A stretch of DNA of 64,000 bases, taken from assembly GCA_037355855.1 (NCBI GenBank), contig CM074760.1, forward strand, positions 3,464,501-3,528,500. Direction: 5' to 3'. The stretch comes from Pseudo-nitzschia pungens. Lineage: Eukaryota > Bacillariophyta > Bacillariophyceae > Bacillariales > Bacillariaceae. The first letter of the stretch is position 1; the number at the start of each line of letters is the position of its first letter. Shown piece after piece: positions 1 through 11,878 of this stretch. The notes under the pieces were generated by a model that was given only the letters and a program-made list of their open reading frames with translations, was not told where the DNA came from and searched no databases. The position numbers and the translations under genes are program-made.

Positions 1-165
1 TTGATTGATAGAAGAATGTGATTGCAATAGCTCAGGAAAAGTTGTGTTAAAAAATCAGAGTACTTAAAATAAGCTGAAGACCGTTGAGAGTCAGAATGTA
101 GTCCTACATTGAAATCAAGCACTAGATTTCAAAATTGTATCCCCACGATACATTTATGACCCTGG

Positions 166-3100
166 CTATCTCGCTCCTCTATAAACTCTGTTCATTTCTT
201 GACGACGTCGGTCATCCATGGCTTGTTGCTGTTTCTTCAACTGGCGTACACGTTCTCGAATTGCCATGCAATTTGGAACAGGGCATTGCGATGCTTTACA
301 CTGACGAGCATGTATCTGGAGAAGAGCCCATATCCTCTTGCAAACGTTGCAGCCACCGTTTGCCTTGATGGGGCACTGCGCACCATGTTTCAGAAGCCCC
401 TTCATTTTCGTACAGTTTGCAGATGGACACTTTGGATTGTTACAAGTTGCAGCATGCTGCAATAGAGTCATGTGTAGCTGAATGCTACGTTGACGCTCTT
501 TGCGTTGAGCTTCTGTCAATTCAGTTTGTTGTCCCGATACTGGGATGGGTTTCAGCTGATGCGGATGCCTTGGCTTGGTAGGATCCTGAACACAATCTTG
601 GCACTGGTCGAAATCTGCACATATTGTACAGTGGAAGCGGTAGCCAGAAAGGATTTCTTTGGAACAGGTTGTGCATTGCTGAACGAACTTCGGTGCGTCA
701 CGATTGTGTAAATGCCATAAGACCATCATCGAAGAATGCTTCGCCCTTCTTAGATGATCAAACTGATAGTGATTTCCTTGGCACAGATTCAAGAAGGCTT
801 GACGGTTGTTGAGAAATTCACAATCCATTTCTTCGGCATCGTCGTCGATAACCTTTACTCTTCTTCCTTTACTATCCAAAACATAGGTGACGGGTGCGGG
901 TTCGTTTTCCTTTTCCTTCGCCTTCGATTTACCCTTTCCGTCCTTTTTTTCTGTGTCCTTCTTTTCCTCTCCAGAGATACCTCGTTTCTTCGCCATTGCC
1001 GCAAACTTTCCAGACCGCTCTTGCATTGATAACGTTGACTTCGTCGCTTCTGTCTTCTCCGCGGTCGCATTCGTAGCCGGAACTGGCGTGGTTGTGCTGC
1101 CAGCACCGGTTTGTGAAGTCATCGGTTTGGCAGGTGCAAGAGCGCCCATTTGTTGCGTGTCGTTCGACTTCGGGTCTACATCCATCTGCGACTTATTACT
1201 GCCTCCGACATCGTTCTTGCTTTGATCTTTCGTTGAGTTGTTGACCGACGATGGCTCGGACGAGTTCACGGATTTCTTCTCGGTGGAAGGCTGCAACACA
1301 GTGTCCTCCATTTTTATGGATAAATTTGTCTTGACCGCATTGTCTTTGTTCGCCGAATCATTTTTCTCAGAGCTGTCATTCATGGCTGTGTCCCTAGACT
1401 CGTTAGTCTTTTGGGCTTTTTCAGCATCTGACTTCACCCCATTTTGTGCTTCAGCATTGCCAGACTTGTCTGGGTTCACGGCATCTTTCGGATTCGTACC
1501 CTCCTTCGAACCGTTCACAGGAGCCCTTTCCGCATCTTTCATCTTTAAGTTCTCAGATTTCTCGGGATTATTCATCGCAGTGTCCTCGACTTTCACGGTT
1601 GGGACATTATTTTTATTACCGTCAGATGTGCCATTCTTGCCAAAGGGCTTCTTTGTTTTCTCGGCATTTTCCTTTTCTTTCTCTTCTGCTGCATCGTGAT
1701 AACCTTCTTCCGGTCCGTCTTCAACTACTATGTTATGTTTCTCTCTGTACTCCTGGATAGCTTTCGGTACAATCATATCTTCCTTTTTGGCGCCCTTCCA
1801 AGCTAAATAGGCCACGATAAAACTCTCCTTCATCCCTTGAATGGTTTCACCGAGCTTTACCATGACATAATCTCTACCGCCCTCTTCTAGACTCCTTTGG
1901 TCATCCCCAGGGAATTGGACACCACTTGCTTTGAGGGCATCTTCGTCAATTCCACTAGATCTTGTTCCACCTCTTCCACTCTTTCTCTTCTGTTTTTTAT
2001 CCCCTTTCTTTTTCTTACCCTCTTTTCCACCAGACTTCTTCTTTCCTACCTTTCCTTCTTCTATATCTTTGATGACATTTTCCACTTCTCCACTGAAGTA
2101 GTCGCCCTCCATATATGGCACGATTGTAGCGTCGTTTTCTTTGTTGACGAAATAAAGATCATACATATTCGTGAGTTTTCCGACGATTCCACGTTTTTGG
2201 CAATCAACAAGCATGTCAATGTACCATTGTCGAAGTCGTTCATCCTTTGGGGTTTTCTGGTCTTCTGGTTTGGCATAAAGAATATAATCATCACCCTTGA
2301 ATGGAGGACAGGCCCAGATATGAGCAGTGGAAAATCCTCGTCGACGAACGTAGTCAAGGTATGAAATAAGAATCTCGTGATAAATGAATGTCCTCATTGA
2401 CCTTGGTCTCATGTAATGCACACTGTCAAGATACGATACGTAAACAGTTCGCTTGTTGGGTGCAGGGTTCTTCTCGTCGTGTTCATAGACATAAAGCCCA
2501 AAAAGAATTACGTCAACACCGTCAAGGTTTTGGAATACTATGAAGCATTTGCACCGATAAGTAAACTCGTCGGGATAGTTTTTGAAGGCGTATCGCTTCT
2601 TCATACGTTCTCTCACTTCTAGTTTCCGATCCATTGAAGTAACTTGACGAATAGTGATCGCTCCACCCATTGTGACGGCAGCTTTTGCTTCTTCCAAAAG
2701 TATACCATCCTTTTGAGCCTTATCCTCTGCAAGTTCCCTAAGATGCTCATCCATTTTACTTCGAACATGAGATTCAATGAATTCTGAGAGTTTAGTGCGC
2801 TGGAGATCTTCGGCCATGGGAGTTGAAGATGTTGCTTCGAGTCTGCCAGTCTTCTTGCGCTCCTCGATCGTACATCGGGGACAAGCAAATTCGGATCGCT
2901 GATCTGTGTTCTGGCGTGTGTTGAAGAGGGCACAAATCTGATGAACCCATCGCTCGCAGCGATCGCATTGAACCCAGCTCTCTTCGTGCGTTTCGTCGTT
3001 CTTTTTCTTTATCAGTTGCTCCTTCCGAATCGACACATCAGGAAGTTCGAGTGTTTGGCCTTCTTTTAGTTCACCCCAGCACTGGTGACACCAATGAAAT

Positions 3101-5808
3101 TGATTATTTCCCCCTACATAATAATAGCTATTGCGTCGAATCCGTTTTGAAGGACAGTTCAATCCGTTGCAATAGAAAACGGGTGGTTCGAACAACAATT
3201 TTTCGCAACCGCACAACGAACATGCTTCTCCCTTTCTACGTTTCGCATCTTCCTCTGCATTCAGTTGCTTCATCAAGTTTTCAAAATCTTGTAAAAACTT
3301 CGTCTTCATTTCGTGCGCCATGTTGTAAACAACGGATCCTTCTGGATTGTACAACATAGCGTTATCGAATGTGATCTGAACGTGATTGTGGAAATCATCC
3401 AATGAATGATAGCAACCATTCTCTAACTTCTTTCGAATCGTGCCAAGATCCATCGGTTGTTTGATAACTTCGAAGTAATCAGGAAGTCCAAGCTCAATAG
3501 GATCCACAGGACTATTAAAGACCCAACCGTGTTGATGGTCTTGGAGGACCTTTAAGACCTCCAGACAACTTGCCTTGAGCTTTGCCGGAGGAAGTTGCAG
3601 ACCTTTGTTCAATGATGCAATATGTGTTTCAATCTGCTCAACAGAAAAGCAATTGATAAGGGTATGATCTTCCTGCGGTTTTGGGCCAGTAAACTTTGGG
3701 GTGATTACTTGCCCGTTGACAAACTTCACACCATCAACAGGAGGTCCATTGACCTTTGCTGGTGGAACAGGCGCGGCAGGCACGCCCGGTTGCTGAGGCA
3801 TTGGTTGTTGCTGAGGTGCAAAGCTTCGAACCGTGGGAGGTTGTGATGATATCGGTTGCGGGGGGAGGGCTCCAGGAGGAGCTGGTACAGCAGAGACTGG
3901 TGCCGGTTGATACATGTTCCGTGGTGCGATTGGTTGCCCTGGGGCGGGAGCAACAGGTTGCTGCTGATACTGCATCGGAACTCCTGTGCGCTGTCGTTTG
4001 TTAGGAGGTTCTACAGGAATTGAACTTGAAGGTGCTGTGGGTTGCGGTGGGTATTGCAATGGTTGCTGCTGCGGTGGTGGTGGCACAGGTTGCTGCTGCT
4101 GCTGTGGTGGCGGTTGTTGAAGAGGCACCACACTCTGGACAGGTGTTGGGGCCTGCACAACGTGTTGAGCTGGCGCTGCAGAGACCGCAACAGGAGCTAC
4201 TGGAGCACCTACCGGCGCTCCCACATGAGCTCCATCGTTTTGATTTTGTTGAACTGCTTGTTGATGTCGCTGTTTCAATGCTTGCATTTGCTTTTGCTTT
4301 TCGTGACTTCGATGGATAGCCTCTCTCACAGGACCACAAACTGGACATCGAACGTCCTTACAACGATGATAGTGACTCAGAACATAACGTGAACTCACAC
4401 AATGAGGCACAAGACATTTTTGGTCCTTACATTCCGCAATGTGTTTCCACAATCGCTTCATGCCTGCACAGTGAGGTGTGACGGGACATCGTCCATCGTC
4501 GTGCTGACATTTGGCCGCATGCCTCAGAAGCAACAAGCGTTGTTGTTGGTGGCGAAGTACCTGCTGTCGGTCCGATACCTGACGATTTCCAGATCCATTT
4601 TGCGCCGGAGGCTGAACCTGAACCGGGGCCGACACTTGCTGCTGGGGTGCCGGCACCGGAGCCTGTGGTTGTGCTGGTTGATAGTGCATAGGTGCTGGCT
4701 GCACCGGCGCATGGTTAGAGTTGACCGTTGGCTGGCTCATTATAGGGTTTATTTCAGCAACGTTCACGATTCGGCTATTGTTTCCCTGTGGCTGCTGAAC
4801 TGGTGGAGGCTGTTGCATCGGCTGATGTTGCCCCTGGACCATCGTCGGCGGTGGGATTTGTTGAAGCGGAGCTTGCTGTTGCTGTTGTAAGGGAGCTATT
4901 GGTTGTTGTTGTGGGATCCCCTGCTGTTGAGGTTGTTGCGGAACAGTTCGATATTGCACGCCCTGCTGTCCCATTTGCTGCTGCGGTTGCTGTTGTTGTT
5001 GCTGCTGCTGTTGAGCTCGCGCTTGCATTTGAGCTTGTTGGATTCGTTTTGTCTTCATTCCTATGCTATGAGCTAACTGCTGCAAGCGTTGCTTGAGAGT
5101 TGATGCGTTATTGTACTCGTCGAACGACTTAGCAGAGCGATACAAAGATTCCTCTAGTCGCTTTGCCATTTGAGGTAATTTCTTCAACCAATCTTGCGGG
5201 GCATTTGGTTTTCGTAATTTTAACAAATGAACGCTATTTCATTTCGTCGTGAAAATCGAATCAGTGCGTAGGTTCAATACAGCCATAAGCGATCAAGAGG
5301 GTATAGATCTATGGTGAGAGTTTGTTGAATGTACCGGATTGAATCAATGTATGGAAGAACTTCTATCAACGAGTTCCATGCTTTTCCGGTGATCTCCTCC
5401 AAGGACTTACATTTTTGCAATCATCTTTCTACGTTCATTGTAGTCATTATCGCTCTGCCAACCTCCGTTCAGCCCTTGGTGCGGATATATTTGACCTGCT
5501 TGGGGCTGCGGTTGTCCCGGAGCTGGGGCCACCGGAGCAGCGACCGGTTGAGCAACGGGCTGTTGCTGCTGCGGCATGGCTCCCACAGGCGGAGCAGGTG
5601 CACCAACGTATCGTTGTTGCTGCTGCTGTGCAGGCTGATATGTCGTCCCTTGTACATTACTTTGTTGTTGTGGTGCGTACTGTGTGTGCTGCATTGGAAT
5701 CGAAGTGGGAACAGGAGCAGCAACTGGTGCTGCTGGCATCATTGGCTGCTGAGGTGCTGCCTGAGGAGCAGGGGCAACCTGGGGCGGTGGTACTTGTGGA
5801 GTTTGCAT
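166..5808 (-). CDS. p300/CBP-type histone acetyltransferase (KAT11, KIX, two TAZ, bromodomain, PHD, ZZ)
   Basis: A nuclear transcriptional co-activator that acetylates histones using acetyl-CoA. There are two exons, 5808-5411 and 5233-166, around a 177-base intron (GTAAGT donor, TAG acceptor). Joining them restores a KIX domain whose core reads [13 protein letters not shown]; the product is 1821 residues. In protein order it has a Gln/Pro-rich start, KIX at the junction, long poly-Gln stretches, TAZ1 zinc finger (about nt 4560-4300), bromodomain (about 3640-3250), a PHD-like Cys/His finger (about 3230-2890), the KAT11 acetyltransferase core (about 2650-1850), a charged Lys/Glu/Asn-rich linker of more than 300 residues (about 1850-850), then ZZ (about 700-550) and TAZ2 (about 510-200). 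The linker sits where animal p300 has its autoinhibitory loop; that functional parallel is inference. Domain order is typical of the family. Transcribed divergently from the carrier gene, 2.5 kb away. Confidence 0.95.
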
Positions 5809-8299
5809 GAGAGCTACTACTTTATTTCAATTCTTCCTTCTCCGAAAAAAAAATAAAATGGAAATTGTCGGATCTCTCAATAACTCTTCCAAGAAACTTC
5901 CAATCTGACCGTTTCAACAAAGAAAACACAAATTTTGCTCCCTCCAAAACCCAAGCTCCGCGAATTCAATCCCAAAAAGGCAGCACCGCTGTTGCTCTTG
6001 TTGTTGTTTTCGACTCTCTTTGGCTGATTTCTTCGATGAAGAAGCAGCAAGTTGACCTCAACAGACTAGGAAAGGACAAAGAAAGTGAAAGCGAGAGTTA
6101 GAGAAATATCTGTTGCTTGCTATTGATGTGCTGATGGGTGGGATAGGCAATGAACCGTATTTGGAAACATCGAACAAAAACGGAGGCACGTAGCAAAGGG
6201 GTGAAGTGCAACAACCGAAAGCTGCTTGTGTGAAGAGAGAGGGGGGGTCCCAAGCAACAATTGCTTCGGAACATCTATCATACCAGGATCTTCCCGGCAC
6301 ACATCAGGTTCAAATCTTTTCATGCCAAAAAGCATCGATACGACAGTGAACGAGGGCGCGAGGAGGAAGAACTTTTCAACAATTCATTATTTAACACTTC
6401 TTTCGTGCGACCCAACATCATCGTTCAGGAGACATACAGACAGACCGTACGGAGCCAACGGTGGCTCTACACACGACTTGAGTGAAGCTCTCCCTCCTCT
6501 CGGCGATGGCAACGTGACGATTGAAATCAAGGGGACGACGAGACAAATACGATGCTCAAGCTAACTCGCCATACCGCCATGGTCAAAAGTAGATTTCCTC
6601 ACCCTCAATGAAGTAATCGATGCAGGTTTACTGTGGCATCGGCGCCACAAAGGGAGTAAGACTCACAACAACAGCTGTGTCACCGATTTAGTCGGGTGCG
6701 TGTAGGTAGATTGTGTACCAGAACCTACGTGAACGATGACGTTCGACTTATTTTTTCGGTGTACCGGAAAGTGGATTGCAGCGCGATGTTTTGCTGTTGT
6801 GTGCGTGAGTATGCTGTTACCACGGTACGCAGTAAGTTGACCAAAATAGCGTCTTAAGACTCGGTCTCGAGTGATGGCAAAAAGAGCCGCAGAGAAATTC
6901 TCAGAAAGTCGACAAGAAGAAAAGACGATGTTTGTGGTTGTCGTGCGTGCTCTTGCGCGCGTGCCTCTATTTTTCTCGTACTGAACTTGATTCGACTACC
7001 ACCTAAATTCATAGGACTACATAGTTCGTACGTCGTCCCAAAGAAATGATCACAGTACAGCAATTCATTACCATGTACGAAGTAAGGTTAATTCGTAGTA
7101 GTTGTTTGCCGATTTCTGTGTTTTCACTTTTAGAGTTCAAGTCATACAATCTTTTGTCTATTACGGACGAACTACTGACGCTAGATTCTGAAACTCATTA
7201 AATTATAGTAGAAATCTCCGTGTACATTAAGATAGAAGTATCAAGAGTTCTATTTTTTGATCAATTTATTTAAAAGGACATGCTCGTAATCAATCGCGTC
7301 TTTGGTTCGCAATGTGTCCTAAGTAAATATATACTTGCGTATGATTCATTTAAGCTGTATAAGCCTTCCGCGAGCAAGACACCTCTCATACTTAAACACT
7401 TTGCAAAAGCCAAGGTTTTGACTGCCAACATTCTCTATCAAAAATAAAATACTCGTATCGGAGTAAAAAAATTTAGAAGTATTAGGAAGTAGAAGTAAGT
7501 TACAAAGTAACCTTAGCAGAATATGAAGGAAGTTACGTAGTGAGATAAGTCTTACTTCTTTATTATTGAATATCGTATTTTTTTGGAGCTGATGATTTTT
7601 TTCACGGTGGAACAATATCAGTCAGTCATTGGCTTGCGCGCGAACCTTTGGTCAACGACCATAATTAATACTGAAGTAATTACAATAATATGATCTACTT
7701 TTACCATGTAACATAGGCTACCGTAGAACTACGTGCAGGGTAATGAATCGGCAATTATTTACTTCTGATGTGAATTCTTGTTTGGAAGAGATTTTTTGAG
7801 AAAGGATTGCAAATACGATCATCCATCACTTTCAGTTTCATCTTTCATTCGTCCTCCTTTTTTTCATTGGTTATTACAGTAAACCTTAATTACTTCGTGG
7901 TATTACAGTAAAATACGAAGTAAATAATATTCTCACCGGTACGTACGAGCAAGGTTTACTCGTAAGCCTTATTCGTACGGTAAGGTTACTCGTAGTCTTC
8001 GCACGGGAATCGGAAAAACCTAAATAGTAATTTACCGTATTTTTATTTTTTTGTGAAGACACGTTACCGTTGCGAATTCATCAAAGTGATACACGTACGG
8101 TAAAACCTTACCTCGGTCGTTACGCGAAGACGGAAAGTTTGCAACAGCTCCATATGCAAAAGGAAGAGCTTATTTGAAATGTTTTGACAAAGAGACTTGC
8201 TCAAACCACTTGATCACGTCCATGATCCCGCAGTACCATCGATTGAGCGCATTTTTCAATTTTTTGATTGTTGGAGCATCATAATTTTTCACGACGAGC
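5809..8299. other. Intergenic region between divergent genes
   Basis: No supported gene. Small open frames such as 6226-6564 have no recognisable protein character. From about 7080 to 8130 the DNA is AT-rich and carries many copies of the dispersed intergenic words (GTAAGGTT, TACGAAGTA, CGTACGGTAA), densest at 7885-8130 just upstream of the carrier gene. It must hold the promoters of both flanking genes, but I see no clear TATA box. Confidence 0.6.
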
Positions 8300-9235
8300 A
8301 TGAAATCCTTGCAGGAACTCCACCTGGGAGAGGAAGCTATTGGAGGGCTTTCTGCTGGGATACTAGGAACAATTATCGGTTTTCCTCTCGACCTTATCAA
8401 AACCCGATTGCAAACCGGATCGTCGTCGTCGCGAGGTGGTTCCCCAACGATTCTATCTATTGGAAAAGATATTGTTCGGAGCGAGGGCATCCCCGCACTT
8501 TACAAGGGAGTCGGGCCTCCATTGATTTCCCTGTCGATTCTCAATACAACGACCTTCATCCAATATGCATACTTTCGAGAATTGTACCAAGCTAGTCCCG
8601 GATGGGATCATCGGAATTTCTTTGCAGGTATGTCCTGTGCACCTTTCTCGGGGTTCGTCTCCACCGTGGAAAATTTCACCAAGACTCAAATGCAACTCGA
8701 CAACCTCAAACCAACCAGAGAATATACCGGCTCGTGGAACTGTTTCACGACGTTAATTCGAAAGCACGGACCAATGATCGTTTATACTGGTCACTCTGTG
8801 AACACAATCCGCGAGATGTCCTTCCTTGGTCCTTACTTTTTCTTTTACGAGGGATTCAGAGAGACATTTCTTCACCGTCAACAAAAACTTCGTGAGGAAC
8901 AACAATCGACTAGCGAAACAAGCAGTTCGTGGTCGTCCTCCTTTGTGGCATTGATGACGAACAAAAAAATCGCCATTCCGGTAGCTGGGGGCTTGTCCGG
9001 AGCCATGTCATGGATGATTTCCTTTCCTTTGGACTGCATACGCGCGGGGGTACAGGGACAACGCATGCCACCGACCAACGGGGCCTTTACAGTTTTGAAA
9101 GAACTGGTTCGCACGCGGGGGATCACCGGTCTGTATGCAGGTTCTAGTGCCAGCGTCGCACGAGCATTCTTGGTCAGTGGTAGTCGATTTTCTGCATACG
9201 AAGGTGCGCTGTGGTTAATACGCGGAGGACGTTGA
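8300..9235 (+). CDS. Mitochondrial carrier family (SLC25) protein
   Basis: A 311-residue inner-membrane solute carrier with the usual three-repeat layout and length. The repeat signatures are PLDLIKTRLQ near residue 29, VENFTKTQMQ near 123, and PLDCIRAGVQ near 243. Glycine-rich helix starts and the G-x-x-x-L-Y-x-G pattern follow repeats 1 and 3. In repeat 2 the signature proline is replaced by valine, as in some amino-acid and carnitine/ornithine-type carriers. A Ser/Gln-rich matrix loop (about residues 196-215) separates repeats 2 and 3. The closest functional group may be the carnitine/ornithine-like branch, but the substrate cannot be read from the sequence. There is no intron. The ATG at 8300 gives the whole first helix, so no upstream exon is needed. 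Confidence 0.9.
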   Translation: MKSLQELHLGEEAIGGLSAGILGTIIGFPLDLIKTRLQTGSSSSRGGSPTILSIGKDIVRSEGIPALYKGVGPPLISLSILNTTTFIQYAYFRELYQASPGWDHRNFFAGMSCAPFSGFVSTVENFTKTQMQLDNLKPTREYTGSWNCFTTLIRKHGPMIVYTGHSVNTIREMSFLGPYFFFYEGFRETFLHRQQKLREEQQSTSETSSSWSSSFVALMTNKKIAIPVAGGLSGAMSWMISFPLDCIRAGVQGQRMPPTNGAFTVLKELVRTRGITGLYAGSSASVARAFLVSGSRFSAYEGALWLIRGGR

Positions 9236-9497
9236 TGCACGCTCGGACAATTGATTGGCAAAAAGGGATCAATCTCATCGTTCACTAACCAAATAAAAAT
9301 TCAGCAGGTCGTCACAAAATACATTATTTAGGTGTTGCATTCAGTAGATGCTATTACAGTAATCATCATCGTAAAGAACTGTGTAATGATTACCAATCTT
9401 GAATTAATGATGCTCGAATTGGTGACAAGTCCATCTTTACCACTATACGAAGCAATACACACTAAGTTGCCAATTCTCCCCTAAGAAACGATTTGAG

Positions 9498-11878
9498 CTA
9501 CCTCGGTGGTGGGACACCTACGAAGTCCCTCAACAAATCTGGAGTTGAACTTTCAAACAAAATGTCGTGAAGAAACCGCTCCAGCAAAAATGCCTTGAGC
9601 GACAGATAGCCCGAATCCAAGCATCGGTACCATCGTTTTCGTTTCTTCAGCAAGTGCCAACTGGTAATAGCATTGGGCAAGTGCTCTACATCGTGGTCTT
9701 CCGTCACAGCAAGTGGACTCATATTGGCAATGACTGAGGCACAGCCTTCGTGCACCTTCGTTACTTTTCTAGAGAGTTCTTGAAAATCCGAATACCGTTT
9801 CCACACACCAACCGTGTCTCTAATACTACCCTCCCTGTATATTACTAGAAATTGCGCATGCTTTCCTCGTTTCTCTGACTGCTCACGTTGCGATAGTTAG
9901 GCGATAGGAAAAACACAAAAACACACCAAATGTAAGTTTGAACACGTGTTCATCTGATTTGATCAATCGCACCGATAGCACACTTCATTCCATTAGAGAT
10001 GACCGTCAAATTGCTACGCACCTCCACTACCCGGTAACTCGCCACGGAAATGTTCACAGTGTCCACACCCGAAACAAGTTCTCCGTTGACACTTGGTCTC
10101 GGAAAGCTCTTGCTGACTGTTGTGCCAAACACGTTGTCGCCTTGAGCGTAAACTGTCAAGTTCCCTCCACTTCCGCTACTGCTCCTTACAACCCTTGGTT
10201 TGTTGTCTTGACTTGCAAGGTGTGGGTGTTGCTGGCCCGATCCATGGCCACTGCCTGTGATTCCACCAGGAACTACGAACGAGGAGACAATGTCTGCCAC
10301 ATCCTGCTTTCCCGTCACGCCCGCTCCTATCACCCCACTTCCGCCTGTCCCAAAGTTGCTTTCGGCAAAGGGATTCAGTGAGATGGGCGTTGTTGCTGTC
10401 AAGACTTCAGTGGGCATTTCGTATTTTACTTCGGAATTCGCAAAATTTTGAGCCCATTGCTCCTCAAAGAACGCTCGTAGCTCCACAGGTTGTGGTGGTC
10501 TATTGCCAGCAGTCTCTCTCCATAACAATTGATCCGATAGCGATTCTTCAAGGACATAATTTGGAGCAGTAACGGCTTGAACTGCGGCCTCTTTGGTAAA
10601 CAGAATGTATTACGAATCGCAGTGAGGAAGAGAAACGAAAGCAAACCAGTTTTCCGATGAGTTACCAAAAATATCGAACACCAAGTACTCCGTTTGCGAG
10701 TTTGTCAATGTCGGGTTTCACTTCGTAGAGAATTCGAAAGAGCACAATGGTATATACTGTATCATTCGTGTCCTGAAAATCGAAGAGAGGAACTCACCAT
10801 TTTCCATGTCTCGTGGTCTTTGATCAACAAGAATAGGTTCGAGGTATTCTTGCATGTCATCGATGAACATTTCGTCACCCCTGGGCAAGAGCGAGGCTGC
10901 GTTGCTTTTGGACGTCCGGCGTTCGCGCCTGTTGCTTCTGGAATCACTTTGACCGTTTCCTCCTCCGTCAATCAATATCTGGTTGTTGTTTCCGCTTTTG
11001 TTGTCGGTGACGTTCACCATTCCCGAATTCGTTCCGTTCGTGGTTCTTCCTCCGCTGTGTGGATCATTGCCTCTGAAATTACCGCGGAAACTGTTCTCGC
11101 CCCTTGTGCTCCGGTTTTGTTGCTGTTTTGCACCACTCGCAGATTCGATCACCGACGTTTTGTTGGTCTGGTTGCGACTCGCAGCCCGGCTAGTTTCGCC
11201 ACCGGTCGGGACACCCGTAACACTCTGGTCCATGTGGTGGACGTCTTCGAACCAGCCCCAGTCTCGGCTGGAGTTTTGGCTCCGTTGCAACATCGACCCC
11301 AACGAGGACATGGTGCCAGAATTTCTCGAATCGTTTCGTGTCATCGAACGCAATCCCACAGCCGGCAACAAGCCGCTAATAATGGACAGTGGCGTGTGTT
11401 GATGCTCGTGGTGAGCCGGGGCAGGATCAGATATGCTGTTGCTGTTGCTGCTGATACTGTTACTGTTATCGGCATTCCCGTTGTCATCGACATTCATTGG
11501 AATCGAAGAAGGTATTGAAGTCAATTGATGCGATACAGAATGTTCTGCGTGATGCTCCTGCGGAAATGGGTCATCGGCAATGTTCGAATCCGGTGCAAAG
11601 GCTGCATTTGTGTCGTCCACGTGCATTGTGTTCTCCGCATGACTTGTCGTGTTGTCGTTTCCGTAGTCCGTGTCGTCTTCCACGACGTTTGCGGCATCGC
11701 TAACTTTCGCGGGTGGCGAGTGAGACATTAGGGTTCTGCTATTGCTGTTACTGTTGTTGTTGTTGTTGTTGTTGTCGTCGCTTGCTAGCATCACCGTCCC
11801 ATTGACTTGGTCCTCACTTGAAAAAGGATAGTATTCTGATTGACCACCTATATCTCCTCCTGAAACTACTCGTTGCAT
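9498..11878 (-). CDS. PX-domain phosphoinositide-binding protein with long disordered N-terminus
   Basis: Three exons can be placed: 11878-10798, 10590-9973 and 9844-9498. The introns are 207 and 128 bases, with GTGAGT and GTGCGA donors and AAG and TAG acceptors. Frame is continuous and the spliced product is 681 residues. The last ~140 residues form a PX domain: the second junction reads AIVIYREGSIRDTVGVWKRY, giving the beta strand and the basic WKRYSDF motif that contacts PI3P in the family. The first ~500 residues are low-complexity, rich in Asn, Ser, Asp and Gly, with an Asn run near the start. The open frame extends upstream to a GTG at 11935, but the first ATG is at 11878. A sorting-nexin-like endosomal role is inferred from the PX domain only; no BAR domain is visible. 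Confidence 0.85.
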
